Shown piece after piece: positions 1 to 10,657 of a stretch of 64,000 bases of DNA (position 1 is the stretch's first letter; each line of letters starts with the position of its first letter). The position numbers and the translations under genes are program-made. The stretch comes from Chloroflexota bacterium (GTDB lineage Bacteria; Chloroflexota; Anaerolineae; Anaerolineales; Anaerolineaceae), in contig JAJFTV010000093.1 in the NCBI GenBank assembly GCA_021372725.1, positions 35,701 through 99,700 on the forward strand, read 5' to 3'. Below the pieces are notes generated by a model. The model had not been told where the DNA came from, did not search any database, and saw nothing but the letters and a program-made list of their open reading frames with translations.

Positions 1-2
1 GT

Positions 3-767
3 ATCTTGATCTTCAGCCTGGTATTTATGCAAACCGGTATCCCGGACCAGAATCGAGTGGAGATCATGCAGGTCGCTGCTTCCTCTCCCGCAGAGACAGC
101 CGGCATTCTGGCAGGCGATTTGATTATAGCTGTCAATGGCGAAGTGGTTGAAGGCATGCAGGGTTTGTCGGATCGGATCCAGGAGAACCTCGGTAAAGAG
201 GTTACCATCACAATTGAACGGGATAACGAGAAAATTGAGATCCCCATCACCCCGCGTGAGAACCCCCCTGAGGGTGAAGGAGCGATGGGGATTGTGATGT
301 CTTCAGCGGTCAAGCAGGTGAGTTACATCCAGGCAATCCCCTACTCCATCCAGTCAGTTTATGAGTATGCCAAACTGCTGGTGCAAATGCCGATCCTGTT
401 GGTTCGTGGCCAAATGGCGCCTGAGGATGCCCGGGTTGTCGGCCCAAAAGGCATTTACGATATGTTCAACCAGGCCCGTGAACAGGATGCGGATGTCACC
501 ACAAGCCAGGGCAGCACGCCGGCTGTCAACACTCTTTGGTTGCTGGCTATTTTCTCGGTGGCCATTGGCCTCACCAATTTACTCCCCATCCCGGCCCTCG
601 ATGGTGGGCGTATCCTGTTTCTTTTACCGGAACTGCTTTTCAAACGTCGGGTTAAACCCGAATTTGAAAGTCTTGTACATCTGATCGGTTTTGCCTTGCT
701 GATCATTTTTATGGTCTATGTTACCTTCCAGGATTTTGCAAACCCAATTGTGGTTCCGAATTACTAG
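3..767 (+). CDS. rseP: Site-2 protease (RseP/M50 family), C-terminal part only
   Basis: This is the C-terminal portion of an intramembrane zinc metalloprotease, the family that releases anti-sigma or other membrane-bound factors by cutting within the bilayer. The frame is open to the left edge, so the HExxH metal site lies outside the window. A PDZ domain covers roughly residues 20-80 of the visible part. A conserved motif NLLPIPALDGGRI at about residues 190-202 supplies the LDG metal-ligand region inside a transmembrane helix, and a last hydrophobic helix follows at about 225-245. The apparent TTG start at position 6 falls inside the domain and is not a real start. The next gene begins 8 bases after the stop, suggesting co-transcription. 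The site-2 protease assignment is firm; the RseP orthology is a family-level guess. Confidence 0.88.
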   Translation: MLIFSLVFMQTGIPDQNRVEIMQVAASSPAETAGILAGDLIIAVNGEVVEGMQGLSDRIQENLGKEVTITIERDNEKIEIPITPRENPPEGEGAMGIVMSSAVKQVSYIQAIPYSIQSVYEYAKLLVQMPILLVRGQMAPEDARVVGPKGIYDMFNQAREQDADVTTSQGSTPAVNTLWLLAIFSVAIGLTNLLPIPALDGGRILFLLPELLFKRRVKPEFESLVHLIGFALLIIFMVYVTFQDFANPIVVPNY

Positions 768-775
768 AGAATGAA

Positions 776-1855
776 ATGTCAAAGATCTCAACTGTCAATT
801 TCAGCCAGATCATAGAGGAATTGCTGGATAACAACAAACCATTTTCTCCTGTTTATCTTCACCGCTTTTCTGATCTAAACACCGTTGACCTGGCGGCATT
901 GAAAGCTGTCTGGGATCAGATTGATCCCAACCGGCGCGCTGCCTTGATGGAGGATCTTGAGGAATTGAGTGAGGCGGATACGCTGGTTTGTTTCGATGAT
1001 CTCAGTTTGATGGCCATCAAAGACGCGGATCCGCGCGTCAGATCAACAGCCATCCGGTTGCTTTGGGAAACCAATAACACAACCTTCTGGCGGCAGTTGA
1101 TCGACATATTACAAAATGACCCCGAGGAGACTGTACGGGCTTCGGCTGCAAGTGGATTGGGCTTATACATTTACCTGGGTGAAATTGAAGAAATTCCTGA
1201 ACAGCAATTCAAGACGGTCGAAAAAACCTTGTTGAATACCATAAAAGGCAAAGACAAGGTACGCGTAAAACAAAAGAGCCTGGAAGGATTGGGGTTCTCA
1301 AGTCACAAAGAGGTACCCGGATTAATCAGTAATGCCTTTGCTTCGAATGACCTTGATTGGAGAGTCAGCGCGCTTTTTGCAATGGGCCGGTCAGCCGACA
1401 ACCGTTGGAAGGATTCGATTACTCAGGCATTGCACGATCCTGAACCGGAAGTGCGTTTCGAGGCAGTCAGAGCAGCAGGTGAACTGGAACTAAAAAACAC
1501 CCGCCAGATCCTTTTGGAAATGCTGGTAGATCCGGAAAACCGCGGTGAGCAAGATATCCGACAGGCAATTATCTGGTCACTATCCCAAATCGGTGGTGAA
1601 AATGTCCGTGAAGCTTTGTCTGCCTTGCTGGATCAGGCAGAAGATGAAGAAGACGAGGAATTTATCACCGATGCAATCGAAAACCTTGGTCTCACAGAAG
1701 GGATGGGCGTATTGGGGATGATGGAAATTGATTTGGATAATGAAATCGGAGAGGATGACACCAGCGATGAAGATACAGGCCGTGAAATGGATGAACTGTA
1801 TTACACCGGTGATGAAAGTGAATTTCCCGGCTATGAGGATGATGAGCAGGAGTAA
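776..1855 (+). CDS. HEAT-repeat protein
   Basis: A 359-residue soluble protein made of helical repeats. Segments such as DPRVRSTAIRLLWE, DPEETVRASAASGLG and DPEPEVRFEAVRAAGEL recur about every 30-40 residues and are typical of HEAT/PBS-lyase-type repeats, which act as protein-binding scaffolds. There is no signal peptide or membrane segment. The last 60 residues are very acidic (runs of Asp and Glu). It lies 8 bases after the protease gene and 67 bases before acylphosphatase in the same direction, so it is probably in the same transcript. The repeat fold is clear; the partner and function are unknown. Confidence 0.85.
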   Translation: MSKISTVNFSQIIEELLDNNKPFSPVYLHRFSDLNTVDLAALKAVWDQIDPNRRAALMEDLEELSEADTLVCFDDLSLMAIKDADPRVRSTAIRLLWETNNTTFWRQLIDILQNDPEETVRASAASGLGLYIYLGEIEEIPEQQFKTVEKTLLNTIKGKDKVRVKQKSLEGLGFSSHKEVPGLISNAFASNDLDWRVSALFAMGRSADNRWKDSITQALHDPEPEVRFEAVRAAGELELKNTRQILLEMLVDPENRGEQDIRQAIIWSLSQIGGENVREALSALLDQAEDEEDEEFITDAIENLGLTEGMGVLGMMEIDLDNEIGEDDTSDEDTGREMDELYYTGDESEFPGYEDDEQE

Positions 1856-1922
1856 ACCGACTCTATTCCCTTCCATTTCCCATTCCAGTAATGGCCAATG
1901 CTTTCATAAAATGTCGTGAGGA

Positions 1923-2219
1923 ATGATGGCAGCCGAAACGATTTGTGCGCTGCATGCCATTGTCGATGGACGTGTCCAGGGTGTTGGGTTTCGGATGTAT
2001 GTTCGGCGAGCTGCCGACGCATTGGGCCTGACTGGCTGGGTCCGTAACAAATTTGACGGTCGGGTTGAAGTATGGGCGGAAGGGAGTATGGAAAATAATC
2101 TCCTTCTACTGGATGCACTGCGCAAAGGTCCGCCATCCTCATTTGTACAGAACGTGGAAACTTTCTGGGAAATACCTCGCAGAGAATTTTCGCACTTCTC
2201 AGTCCAATCAACTGAATAA
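1923..2219 (+). CDS. acyP: Acylphosphatase
   Basis: A small cytoplasmic enzyme (97-98 residues, normal family size) that hydrolyses acyl phosphates such as acetyl phosphate or carbamoyl phosphate. The signature GRVQGVGFR with its phosphate-binding loop and catalytic Arg is at about residues 17-25, and the second motif GWVRN with the catalytic Asn is at about 38-42. Two ATG codons stand in tandem at 1923 and 1926; the purine-rich GAGGA just upstream is better spaced for the second. It ends 12 bases before the convergent uvrB stop. Identification is secure. Confidence 0.93.
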   Translation: MMAAETICALHAIVDGRVQGVGFRMYVRRAADALGLTGWVRNKFDGRVEVWAEGSMENNLLLLDALRKGPPSSFVQNVETFWEIPRREFSHFSVQSTE

Positions 2220-2230
2220 TTCCGATTGCG

Positions 2231-4279
2231 TTATTCTTCCCCGGCCAGGAATTTGGCTTTCTTCCAGGGCGGCAGCTTGGCCTCATCAGCCATGATTTCC
2301 CTTAATTCATAAATTTGATCTCTTAGAATCGCAGCCCGCTCAAATTCAAGGTTTTTGGCGGCCAGCTTCATCTGTGCTTCCAGTTCTTTATTCAGGTGCT
2401 GCAGCTCCGACTTTGGCAAACGTGATTTTTCTTTAACCCCGCGCGTAGAATACTCGCCTCGTTCCTCAGCCACTTCATGTGTCAGGGATATGCGGTCGGT
2501 AATATCACGAACAGCCTTGAAAATGGAAACGGGTTCAATGCCGTTGGCCACGTTATGGGCAATTTGCTTGTCACGCCGGCGGTCCGTTTCCCCAATGGCC
2601 ATTTTCATTGCATCGGTCATCTGGTCTGCGTACATGATCACTTTCCCGTTCACATTTCGGGCTGCCCGCCCGATCGTTTGGATCAAGGCTGTACCGGAAC
2701 GCAGGAACCCCTGTTTATCCGCATCCAGAATCGCAACCAGCGAGACCTCAGGCAGGTCAAGCCCCTCCCGCAGCAAGTTGATCCCCACCACCACATCAAA
2801 TACACCCGTACGCAAATCTCGCAGAATACCAATCCGCTCCAGTGTTTCCACCTCGGAATGTAAATAATGAACCTTGATACCCAATTCCATCAGGTAATCC
2901 GATAAATCCTCTGCCATTCTTTTGGTTAAGGTAGTCACCAATACCCGTTCCCCGGAAAGGATACGTTGATTGATCTCTCCGACCAGATCATCCACCTGCC
3001 CTTTGGTCGGGCGTACATCCACCTGGGGATCAACCAGGCCGGTCGGACGAATGATTTGTTCAACCACCTGGTCTTTCAAATTCATCTCGTAGGGGCCCGG
3101 CGTGGCAGAGGTATAGATGGTATATCCCATGTGCTGCTCAAATTCATCAAATGTGAGCGGCCGGTTATCGAGTGCGGAGGGCAAACGAAAACCATATTGT
3201 GCCAGGACAGTCTTGCGGGATCGATCTCCGTGGTACATGCCGCGGATCTGTGGAATGGTCATGTGTGATTCATCGATCACCAGCAGGTATTCACTGGGCA
3301 GGTAATCCATCAACGTCCAGGGGGGAGAACCTGCCGGTCTTTGATCAAGGTGGCGTGAATAATTCTCGATCCCAGCACAGTAACCGACTTCACGCAGCAT
3401 TTCCAGATCATAGCGTGTCCGCTGCTCCAGACGCTGGAATTCCAGAAGTAAGTTATTGTCCTTGTAATACTTGAGACGCTCTTCCAATTCAGTCTCAATA
3501 TCATTAATCGCCTGTTTAAGCCGGTCTTCCTGGGTAATGTAATGCTTGGCCGGAAATATATCCACACTATCCAATCCGGCGTGCATTTCACCGGTCAGCG
3601 GACTGAAATCCACGATCCGCTCGATTTCATCACCAAAAAACGAAATCCGATAAGCGCGTTTATCCTCATAGGCAGGAAAGATTTCTAGCAGATCTCCCCT
3701 GACACGGAATGTTCCTGGGTGAAGGTTCATATCATTGCGTTGATACTGGATCTCCACCAACTGGCGCAGAAGAGCGTTACGACGAAATACCGTATCCTTC
3801 TGCAAATGAACCATCCCCTTGCCATAGGCTTCCGGGTTGCCCAACCCATAGATACAGGAAACGGATGCAACAATAATCACATCCTTGCGGGACATGAGTG
3901 CTGTTGTGGCAGCCAGTCGAAGGCGGTCAATTTCCTCGTTGATCTCGGTTTCTTTCTCGATATACAGGTCATGGCGTGGAACGTAGGCTTCAGGCTGGTA
4001 ATAATCGTAATAGGAGACAAAATATTCCACGGCATTATTGGGAAAAAATTCACGAAACTCGGCATAAAGCTGGGCCGCCAGGGTCTTGTTGTGCGCCATA
4101 ATGAGAGCAGGCATTTGCACCTGTTCGATTAAATTGGCAATCGTGTACGTCTTGCCGGTTCCGGTTGCCCCCAGCAGTACCTGATGCTTCATTCCTGATT
4201 TCACACCGTCCACGAGCTGGTGAATAGCTTCGGGCTGATCGCCTGTCGGCTGATATGGAGCGTGTAATTCGAATCTCAT
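2231..4279 (-). CDS. uvrB: Excinuclease ABC subunit B
   Basis: UvrB is the damage-verifying helicase-like subunit of UvrABC nucleotide excision repair. At 682 residues it has the normal length. Walker A GATGTGKT is at about residues 38-45, and the beta-hairpin region [12 protein letters not shown] follows at about 91-102. Walker B DESH and the helicase motifs around IGRAARN come later, and a C-terminal UVR domain (about 640-675) binds UvrC. The start codon overlaps the mfd stop as ATGA, and GGAGG sits just upstream of it. Coupling to mfd places the repair helicase and the transcription-repair coupling factor in one transcript. Confidence 0.97.
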   Translation of the reverse strand: MRFELHAPYQPTGDQPEAIHQLVDGVKSGMKHQVLLGATGTGKTYTIANLIEQVQMPALIMAHNKTLAAQLYAEFREFFPNNAVEYFVSYYDYYQPEAYVPRHDLYIEKETEINEEIDRLRLAATTALMSRKDVIIVASVSCIYGLGNPEAYGKGMVHLQKDTVFRRNALLRQLVEIQYQRNDMNLHPGTFRVRGDLLEIFPAYEDKRAYRISFFGDEIERIVDFSPLTGEMHAGLDSVDIFPAKHYITQEDRLKQAINDIETELEERLKYYKDNNLLLEFQRLEQRTRYDLEMLREVGYCAGIENYSRHLDQRPAGSPPWTLMDYLPSEYLLVIDESHMTIPQIRGMYHGDRSRKTVLAQYGFRLPSALDNRPLTFDEFEQHMGYTIYTSATPGPYEMNLKDQVVEQIIRPTGLVDPQVDVRPTKGQVDDLVGEINQRILSGERVLVTTLTKRMAEDLSDYLMELGIKVHYLHSEVETLERIGILRDLRTGVFDVVVGINLLREGLDLPEVSLVAILDADKQGFLRSGTALIQTIGRAARNVNGKVIMYADQMTDAMKMAIGETDRRRDKQIAHNVANGIEPVSIFKAVRDITDRISLTHEVAEERGEYSTRGVKEKSRLPKSELQHLNKELEAQMKLAAKNLEFERAAILRDQIYELREIMADEAKLPPWKKAKFLAGEE

Positions 4280-7200
4280 ATTGCCTCCAGGATTTTCAAT
4301 ACATCCTCCTGCCAGGTCGGGTTGCCATTCAGAAGATATCGATAGGCATTTTTTCCAAGGCGGGTGTTATACCCAATCTCACGAAGCTTTCGATTTTCCC
4401 TGTCACTGGATGATGGCGGGTAACGAAAGACAATTTGATCCCCTTCAATCGTTACGGAAGCCAAACCGGCTTCCTGTGCCAACAATTTTACCTTAAGCTG
4501 GTAAATGAGGTTTTCAACATCTTCCGGAAAAGGCCCAAAACGGTCGACAAATTCATCATGAATTTCCTTAATTTCAGAAATATTACGGATATTTGCCAGA
4601 CGACGATAAAGTTTCAATCGCAAGGTCTGATCGGGGATATAAGAAGCCGGAATACCCATCGCAAGCGGAAGATCCACATTGACCGGAAGAACCACCTCGC
4701 GCTGTTCGATGTGCCGGTCGAGCACCGCCTTCAGATCCTGGTCGGCAAGATCGCGTTTGATCTCTCTGACCGCATGAGCCAAAAGCTGCGTGTACAGATG
4801 AAAACCAACCGCCGCAATGTACCCGGATTGTTGACTGCCCAGTAATTCCCCTGCTCCGCGCATTTCCAGATCGCGCATGGCAATGGAGTAGCCTGCACCC
4901 AATTGTGTATTCTCGGCGATGGTTTCCAACCTTTCAAGACCTTCCGGGGTGGGCACGCGATTGCGGTGTCTGAAGAAGTAGGCATGGGCTCGCTGTGCGC
5001 TGCGTCCCACCCGGCCGCGTAACTGGTAAAGTTGTGCCAGCCCAAAGGTATCACCTCGATCAACGATCAATGTGTTGGCATTCGGTATGTCCAGTCCGCT
5101 TTCGATGATCGAAGTGCATAAAAGAACGTCTATTTCCCCTTTTGAAAAACGCCGCATGACAACTTCCAAATCCTTTTCATGCATCTGCCCATGTCCGACA
5201 TTAATCCTTGCTTCAGGAACAAGCCGGTTCAAATGGCGTTCCATGGCACGAATGGTCCGCACGCGATTATGCACAAAAAAGACCTGGCCGCCGCGTTCCA
5301 ATTCCCGCATAATCGCCTGGCGTACAAGACGCGGTGAATAGGGCCCTATGTGAGTAATAATCGGTAGACGTTCTTCCGGCGGGGTTTCGATGGTCGAAAT
5401 ATCACGCACACCGGTCAATGCCATATACAAAGTGCGCGGGATGGGAGTTGCCGTGAGGGTAAGAACGTCTATTTCTGTACGCAGCTTCTTGAAATGTTCC
5501 TTGTGAGCAACACCAAACCGCTGCTCTTCATCGATGATCAACAGACCAAGGTCCTTGAATACAACATCCTGTTGTATCAGACGGTGTGTGCCGATTACAA
5601 TATCCACACTGCCGGAAGCGATCCGTTTGATAATTTCATCCTGCTGTCGCTGATTGCGAAAGCGTGACAACATCTCGACTTCAACAGGGAAGGGTTCCAG
5701 ACGCTGTCGGAAGGTCTCATAATGCTGCTGTGCCAGAACTGTCGTAGGCACCAGTATCGCCACTTGTTTACCGTCCATAACCGCTTTAAAGGCCGCCCGC
5801 AAGGCAACCTCGGTTTTCCCATAGCCTACATCGCCGCATAAAAGGCGATCCATGGGGCGCGCCTGTTCCATATCCGATTTAACTGCTTCGATGGCCTTGA
5901 GCTGGTCAGGGGTCTCCACGTAAGGGAATGCTTCTTCAAGCTCCGCTTGCCATGTAGAATCCGGGCTAAAGGCATGCCCTTTGGCAACACGCCGCCGGGC
6001 GTACAATTCCAGTAATTCCCGGGCAATTTCGGCCACACTATCCCGTACACGGCCTTTTGCTTTTACCCATTCACCGCTGCCAAGACGGGTAAGCGCAGGC
6101 TGATCTGCAGACGGCCCAATATAACGGCTCAGCCGGTCAGCCTGATGAACCGGTACAAAGATCTGGTCACCGCCATCATATTCCACCAGTAAAAATTCGC
6201 GCTCGTTTTCTTCGATGGTTCGTCGCACCAGACCCTCATATCGACCAATACCATAATCGATATGAACCACCCAATCGCCAGGTTTCAAATCCGCGTACAG
6301 GCTTTCAGGTGTCTCAACCCTATGCTTGCGATGCATGCGTGGTTCCGGGCGATCCCAACCGAAGATTTCGCTATCCGTCAATAGATGAACAGAACTTTCA
6401 TCGGTTCGGGTGTGGATCCAACCCTCGCTCAATGTACCTTCCATAAAGACCGGCGTTTGCTCCAGGACCGATGGATCCAACCCTTCCTCGAAGAGCTCTT
6501 TTACCCGTGAAACCTGCCGTGTGACAACAAAGGTCCGCTCACCATTTTGGCAAAGATCTGCCAGGTATTCCTTGAATTGCTTTAAGCGTCCCCCGAATCG
6601 GGGACCGGGGCTGTACCGGAAACCCAGCGCGGTTTCTTCCGTCTCTGATGAAAATCCCAGATCAATTTGGTTACGTACTGTAATCGTATCGTTTATTTCA
6701 GACCAGGAAAGGTACGGCGTCGGAAAATCTTCAGCCAGGACGCCTTCAGCAATATTATCATTACGAATCTTGATGGATTGAACCTCAACCTCATCGGCCA
6801 TCGATCGCAGGTTGGCTGCGTCATCCAGCAAGACCAGTGTGCTGGATGGGAGATAATCGATGATGCTTGCACGGGCGGGATGCACCAGCGGGATAAAAAA
6901 TTCGTCCAGTTCCTGGTTATTCAGATCCAGACCCAATGCCTTGCCAGGAAGAATCTCCCGGGCAGGCGTTACCAGTACGTTCTCCAGTTTGGCTGTCGTG
7001 CGTTGGGTGGCCGGATCAAAACTGCGAATGGTCTCCACTTCATCGCCAAAATATTCCAACCGTGTAGGGAATACAGAGCCGGGTGTCCAGACGTCCAATA
7101 TGCCGCCACGGCGTGAAAACTCCCCCATGTTTACAACAATATCCACCGACTGGTAACCGGTATCCACCCAGGCCCTTTGCAACGTTTCAGGGGCAAGATC

Positions 7201-7662
7201 AGCGCCGGTTTGAATCACCCGGCTGTTCTTGACAAAATCCCGCCGGGGCAGGGTACGTGTCATCACCGCCCGCACCGGGGTGACAATGATGGCCGGAGTG
7301 CGATTTTTCACCGCCGGAATATGGAAACCTGCCAGATAGGTTAGCGTTTGCAGACGATCCCTTCGAACCGGTGAACCCCAGGATGCCTGTTCATAAAACG
7401 AAGGCGTGGGTTCAGGGAAATAGTGGATGGGAGCATCCGGTACCCAGGTGTGCAGCTCATCGATGATTTTCAGGCAGCGGTCCGTGCGGTCTGTGATCAG
7501 CAGTAAAGGTGTCTTGTAATCGGTGAACAATCCTGCCAACAGATACCAGCGCACAGACCGCGGTAGACCCAGCGCCGATACAGGCATTCCCTTTTGGATC
7601 ATTCCCCTCAGGTCCTGATATTCCGGAGAATTGATCAGAAGGTCGATCAGGTCATTCAGCAT
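4276..7662 (-). CDS. mfd: Transcription-repair coupling factor Mfd
   Basis: Mfd removes RNA polymerase stalled at DNA lesions and recruits UvrA. The protein is 1128 residues, typical for the family. The order is a UvrB-like N-terminal module, an RNA-polymerase-interaction Tudor-like domain starting at [15 protein letters not shown], a RecG-like translocase with Walker [10 protein letters not shown] and Walker B DEEQ, the motif [11 protein letters not shown], and the C-terminal TRCF domain. It overlaps the end of pth by 11 bases and the start of uvrB by 4 bases, so pth, mfd and uvrB form one translationally coupled unit. Confidence 0.97.
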   Translation of the reverse strand: MLNDLIDLLINSPEYQDLRGMIQKGMPVSALGLPRSVRWYLLAGLFTDYKTPLLLITDRTDRCLKIIDELHTWVPDAPIHYFPEPTPSFYEQASWGSPVRRDRLQTLTYLAGFHIPAVKNRTPAIIVTPVRAVMTRTLPRRDFVKNSRVIQTGADLAPETLQRAWVDTGYQSVDIVVNMGEFSRRGGILDVWTPGSVFPTRLEYFGDEVETIRSFDPATQRTTAKLENVLVTPAREILPGKALGLDLNNQELDEFFIPLVHPARASIIDYLPSSTLVLLDDAANLRSMADEVEVQSIKIRNDNIAEGVLAEDFPTPYLSWSEINDTITVRNQIDLGFSSETEETALGFRYSPGPRFGGRLKQFKEYLADLCQNGERTFVVTRQVSRVKELFEEGLDPSVLEQTPVFMEGTLSEGWIHTRTDESSVHLLTDSEIFGWDRPEPRMHRKHRVETPESLYADLKPGDWVVHIDYGIGRYEGLVRRTIEENEREFLLVEYDGGDQIFVPVHQADRLSRYIGPSADQPALTRLGSGEWVKAKGRVRDSVAEIARELLELYARRRVAKGHAFSPDSTWQAELEEAFPYVETPDQLKAIEAVKSDMEQARPMDRLLCGDVGYGKTEVALRAAFKAVMDGKQVAILVPTTVLAQQHYETFRQRLEPFPVEVEMLSRFRNQRQQDEIIKRIASGSVDIVIGTHRLIQQDVVFKDLGLLIIDEEQRFGVAHKEHFKKLRTEIDVLTLTATPIPRTLYMALTGVRDISTIETPPEERLPIITHIGPYSPRLVRQAIMRELERGGQVFFVHNRVRTIRAMERHLNRLVPEARINVGHGQMHEKDLEVVMRRFSKGEIDVLLCTSIIESGLDIPNANTLIVDRGDTFGLAQLYQLRGRVGRSAQRAHAYFFRHRNRVPTPEGLERLETIAENTQLGAGYSIAMRDLEMRGAGELLGSQQSGYIAAVGFHLYTQLLAHAVREIKRDLADQDLKAVLDRHIEQREVVLPVNVDLPLAMGIPASYIPDQTLRLKLYRRLANIRNISEIKEIHDEFVDRFGPFPEDVENLIYQLKVKLLAQEAGLASVTIEGDQIVFRYPPSSSDRENRKLREIGYNTRLGKNAYRYLLNGNPTWQEDVLKILEAI

Positions 7663-8296
7663 TGTCCGCTACCCCGTTGAATTCGGTCATTGCCCGATTA
7701 ATCCCATGTTCAATAAAAGTCAAAACTGCAGAACCGGCGCGATACAGGATCGCATCCAGTTCGCTTTGCTCCTGGCTGTTGAAATCCTGCAAAACATAGT
7801 CCATGCCTTGCATTCTTCCCGGCGGCCTGCCAATCCCTATACGCAAACGCGGAAATTCTTTTGTACCTAATTTATCGATGATCGATTCCACCCCGTTTTG
7901 GCCGCCTGAACTGCCAGCCGATCTTACCCGTATCGTTCCAAACGGTAAATCCATGTCGTCATAGATGACGCAGATGTTTTCCAGCGGCAGCTTGTAATAA
8001 TGGACATACGAAGCAACCGCCTGTCCTGATAGGTTCATAAAGGTTTGCGGCTTGACAAGGGTGATTTTGTAACCGGCGTACGTTCCACTGCCCCACATGG
8101 CTTTGAATTGCACGCGGGTTAACCGAATATCCAGCCGTTTACTGAGCGCATCCACGGTTTTAAAGCCAACATTATGCCGGTTTTCGCGGTACTGCTGGCC
8201 GGGGTTACCCAGGCCGAAGATGAGGTAATGATGAGATGAGTCCGTTATGAGCATTTCTGCTTGCGCTTTTTTCCAGGGCAAATTTAACTTAATCAT
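7652..8296 (-). CDS. pth: Peptidyl-tRNA hydrolase
   Basis: Pth recycles peptidyl-tRNAs that drop off ribosomes. The protein has 214 residues. The motif GLGNPG is at about 29-34, RHNVGF with the catalytic His at about 41-46, DDMDLPFG with the catalytic Asp at about 116, and the GSSGGQNG loop at about 131-138. The ATG at 8296 gives an N-terminal extension of about 20 residues over typical Pth. An internal ATG at codon 15 would give the usual length, but AAGGATC precedes the first ATG, so that start is kept with some doubt. Confidence 0.95.
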   Translation of the reverse strand: MIKLNLPWKKAQAEMLITDSSHHYLIFGLGNPGQQYRENRHNVGFKTVDALSKRLDIRLTRVQFKAMWGSGTYAGYKITLVKPQTFMNLSGQAVASYVHYYKLPLENICVIYDDMDLPFGTIRVRSAGSSGGQNGVESIIDKLGTKEFPRLRIGIGRPPGRMQGMDYVLQDFNSQEQSELDAILYRAGSAVLTFIEHGINRAMTEFNGVADNAE

Positions 8297-8427
8297 GATC
8301 CTTCGATAATTAAGTAATTATTCGTTTCCATCGCAACCTGTAATTTTATCATGAAGGAAAAAAGGGCGCAAATTTCTGGCTGTGCACTGCCTGTCATCCC
8401 GAACAACGGAGTGCAGCTCGGAAATTG
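8297..8427. other. Spacer with a fragment resembling a dispersed repeat
   Basis: This 131-base gap between two minus-strand genes holds a stretch near 8393-8420 containing GTCATCCCGAAC and CGGAGTGCAG. It resembles short dispersed intergenic repeats of the GTCATCCCGAACGGAGTGA kind that I recall from environmental bacterial genomes. Only one copy is present here, so this is a recollection rather than a repeat demonstrated in the window. A weak promoter for pth may also lie here. Confidence 0.2.
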
Positions 8428-9168
8428 TCATGGATTAGTGATTTTGCCCGATAAACATTTCAGCCATGCTGACAGCTTTTCATCCTCGCTCATCCTTGTC
8501 AATGCCACCACGGGTACAACGGCTTCATCCCAATCGGTAACGGTGACTGTCTTGAGGTTGTGCTCCGGCCAGGACGCCGGTAAAAATCCAATTGCCAGCG
8601 GGTCGGCGGATACAGCTTCGATCATGGCAGACACATCCGGGGCAATATTCAGGAACGGTGAAATGCTTTTCAACCCGCCCAGGCTGGTCTCAAATGCCTG
8701 CCGGATACCCAGGTGTTCAGGGTAAATCCAGCCATGGATCTCGCCTTCCAGATTTCCATCCATCTCACTCCATTCCTGCACTTTCCCTTCGTAGATAGAG
8801 AGAAGCCCGGCTTCGGATAAGTCCTTCAATTGCAACTGCGGGTTTACGACCACTATTATATGATCCTCCCCAATTTGATATGCAGGCAAACCTTGTGGAT
8901 CTACATCTCCCCAGAACAACATTACGTCCGCCTGGCTGCTTTGAGATTGTAAATCCTGCGTTTCCTCGATGATCACACCGGTATCCCAGGTGCTGTCCAG
9001 GCAGGATCCAAAATCATCGACCATCCAGGCCAGTTCTGATGGATAGCTGATCTGCCAAACCGGCTGGGTGGGGATAGGGGTAGCTTCAGGCAGACTGACA
9101 GGGCGGCAGGCGGCGAGACATAAAATCACCCCCATCAGACCCGACAGGCAAAGCGCTCTACGGTTCAT
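8428..9168 (-). CDS. Lipoprotein resembling a periplasmic binding protein
   Basis: A 246-residue predicted lipoprotein. The N-terminus MNRRALCLSGLMGVILCLAAC is a signal peptide with lipobox LAAC (Cys21), followed by a Pro/Thr-rich linker. The body has a substrate-binding-protein look: VMLFWGDVD, HIIVVVNPQLQL and LSEAGLLSIYEGKVQEW resemble the PstS/phosphate-binding type II fold, in which a segment like LSxxxLxxIFxGxIxxW is characteristic. At about 225 mature residues it is shorter than classic PstS. Its start overlaps the tgt stop by 4 bases. No transporter genes are next to it, so ligand and role are unknown. Confidence 0.7.
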   Translation of the reverse strand: MNRRALCLSGLMGVILCLAACRPVSLPEATPIPTQPVWQISYPSELAWMVDDFGSCLDSTWDTGVIIEETQDLQSQSSQADVMLFWGDVDPQGLPAYQIGEDHIIVVVNPQLQLKDLSEAGLLSIYEGKVQEWSEMDGNLEGEIHGWIYPEHLGIRQAFETSLGGLKSISPFLNIAPDVSAMIEAVSADPLAIGFLPASWPEHNLKTVTVTDWDEAVVPVVALTRMSEDEKLSAWLKCLSGKITNP

Positions 9169-10322
9169 GCTCCCCCGTTTTGTCCCACCGGCCGGTAATT
9201 TGTCAAAAATTCTTCAGCGAATTGAGTGAACGTTCCGGCCATGATGGCCTCCCGTATTCTGTGCATCAATTCAGTGAGCATATACACATTATGAATGGAC
9301 ACCAGCGTGCCAACCAGCGATTCCTTCGCCAGGTAGAGATGACGCAGATACGCCCGGCTGAAGTGACGGCAGGTGTAACACTGACAGCCTTCTTCAATAG
9401 GCCGCTGATCACGCGCGTTTTCTACCCTCGTCAGGTTTACCCGTCCTGAAAAAGTCAAAGCCGCTTTATGACGCGCGAGACGGGTCGGTAAAACACAATC
9501 AAAAATGTCGATACCGCGCAGCACGCCGTTGACCAGATCTTCCGGTGAACCCACCCCCATCAGATAGCGCGGTTTGTCAGCCGGCAGAATGTCGTTGACC
9601 AGGTCAAGCATGGCGAGCATCTCAGGCTTGGTCTCACCCACCGAAAGGCCCCCAATAGCATTGCCCGGAAAATTCAGATCGGCAATGAAACGGGCGGATT
9701 TTTCGCGTAAATTTGGATAAATCCCTCCCTGTACAATGCCAAACAAAGCCTGGTCTGAACGTGTTTGCGCCTCCAGCGATCGAATGGCCCAGGCATGGGT
9801 GCGTTCAACAGCCTGAGTGTTGTAAGCGGCGTCATAAGGCTCGGCACATTCGTCGAAGGCCATAATGATATCTGCGCCCAGGGCCTCCTGTATTTCAATG
9901 GATTTTTCGGGGGTAAAACGGTGATAGGAACCATCCAGATGGCTTCGAAAAGTGACCCCATCTTCATCGATTTTTCTGGACATGGCCAGCGAGAATACCT
10001 GAAAGCCGCCCGAATCCGTCAACATGGGGCCATTCCAGCCCATAAAATTGTGCACCGATCCAAAATCACCGATCACTTCAGCACCCGGTCGTAAATAGAG
10101 ATGGTAGGTATTGGCAAGCACCAGACTGGCGTTAGTTTCATGCAGTTGGGCCGGTGTCATCGCTTTGACGGCTGCCTGTGTGCCCACCGGAGCAAATACC
10201 GGCGTGAGGAACTCACCGTGCGGTGTGTTGAAGCAGCCTGCACGCGCCCGTCCATCCACCGCATGAATTTGAAATGAAAAGTTTTCTTTGGGATTATTGT
10301 TTGGATTGCTTTGTGATGTCAT
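9165..10322 (-). CDS. tgt: tRNA-guanine(34) transglycosylase (queuosine pathway)
   Basis: Tgt exchanges guanine 34 in GUN-anticodon tRNAs for the queuosine precursor preQ1. The protein has 385 residues, the normal length. Motifs include LTDSGGFQVFSL with the active-site Asp, the GGLSVGE segment, and the catalytic nucleophile region in DIFDCVLPTRLARH. The zinc site is C-x-C-x2-C plus His in EEGCQCYTCRHFSRAYLRHL. The ATG is preceded by no Shine-Dalgarno sequence but by a TATAAT hexamer whose last base is 8 bases from the ATG, so the message may be almost leaderless. The downstream lipoprotein gene overlaps it by 4 bases. Confidence 0.96.
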   Translation of the reverse strand: MTSQSNPNNNPKENFSFQIHAVDGRARAGCFNTPHGEFLTPVFAPVGTQAAVKAMTPAQLHETNASLVLANTYHLYLRPGAEVIGDFGSVHNFMGWNGPMLTDSGGFQVFSLAMSRKIDEDGVTFRSHLDGSYHRFTPEKSIEIQEALGADIIMAFDECAEPYDAAYNTQAVERTHAWAIRSLEAQTRSDQALFGIVQGGIYPNLREKSARFIADLNFPGNAIGGLSVGETKPEMLAMLDLVNDILPADKPRYLMGVGSPEDLVNGVLRGIDIFDCVLPTRLARHKAALTFSGRVNLTRVENARDQRPIEEGCQCYTCRHFSRAYLRHLYLAKESLVGTLVSIHNVYMLTELMHRIREAIMAGTFTQFAEEFLTNYRPVGQNGGA

Positions 10323-10657
10323 CGCCGAGAATTATACCCGCATCACACCACACATTGCTGATCCACCCCGATTAGTCTGGTTTTCTGGCCTCAAATTGAA
10401 ATATTGCCTTAGTTGTGAAATTTACTCACGCTCGAGTAGACAAAATTGCATTTCTGTAAAGCAATTATAATAAAAATAGGATTAAAATCTTTTGTTAGTG
10501 GTAGCATCGCAATCATTTTCGGATAATAACATACAGGTTGAATCATATTTTAACGGTTAGGTCTTCTTTATATGATTGCATTCGCTGAATCAAATTGTAA
10601 TAATATTTCTTTTTCAACTCATCCCAGAGACTGAGAAAAATTACGCTGGTATTTACC
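10323..10657. other. 335-base AT-rich spacer between divergent genes
   Basis: This region separates tgt (minus) from the HD-GYP sensor (plus). It is AT-rich, especially from 10460 onward, as expected for promoters facing both ways. I found no convincing open reading frame, RNA gene or strong hairpin, and no clear -35/-10 pair for the plus-strand gene. Confidence 0.5.
10331..10336 (-). promoter_or_regulatory. Candidate -10 box of tgt (near-leaderless start)
   Basis: On the minus strand TATAAT stands 8 bases upstream of the tgt ATG. The -35 region at a 17-base spacing (AGCAAT) is poor. No purine-rich ribosome site lies between it and the ATG. Confidence 0.4.
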
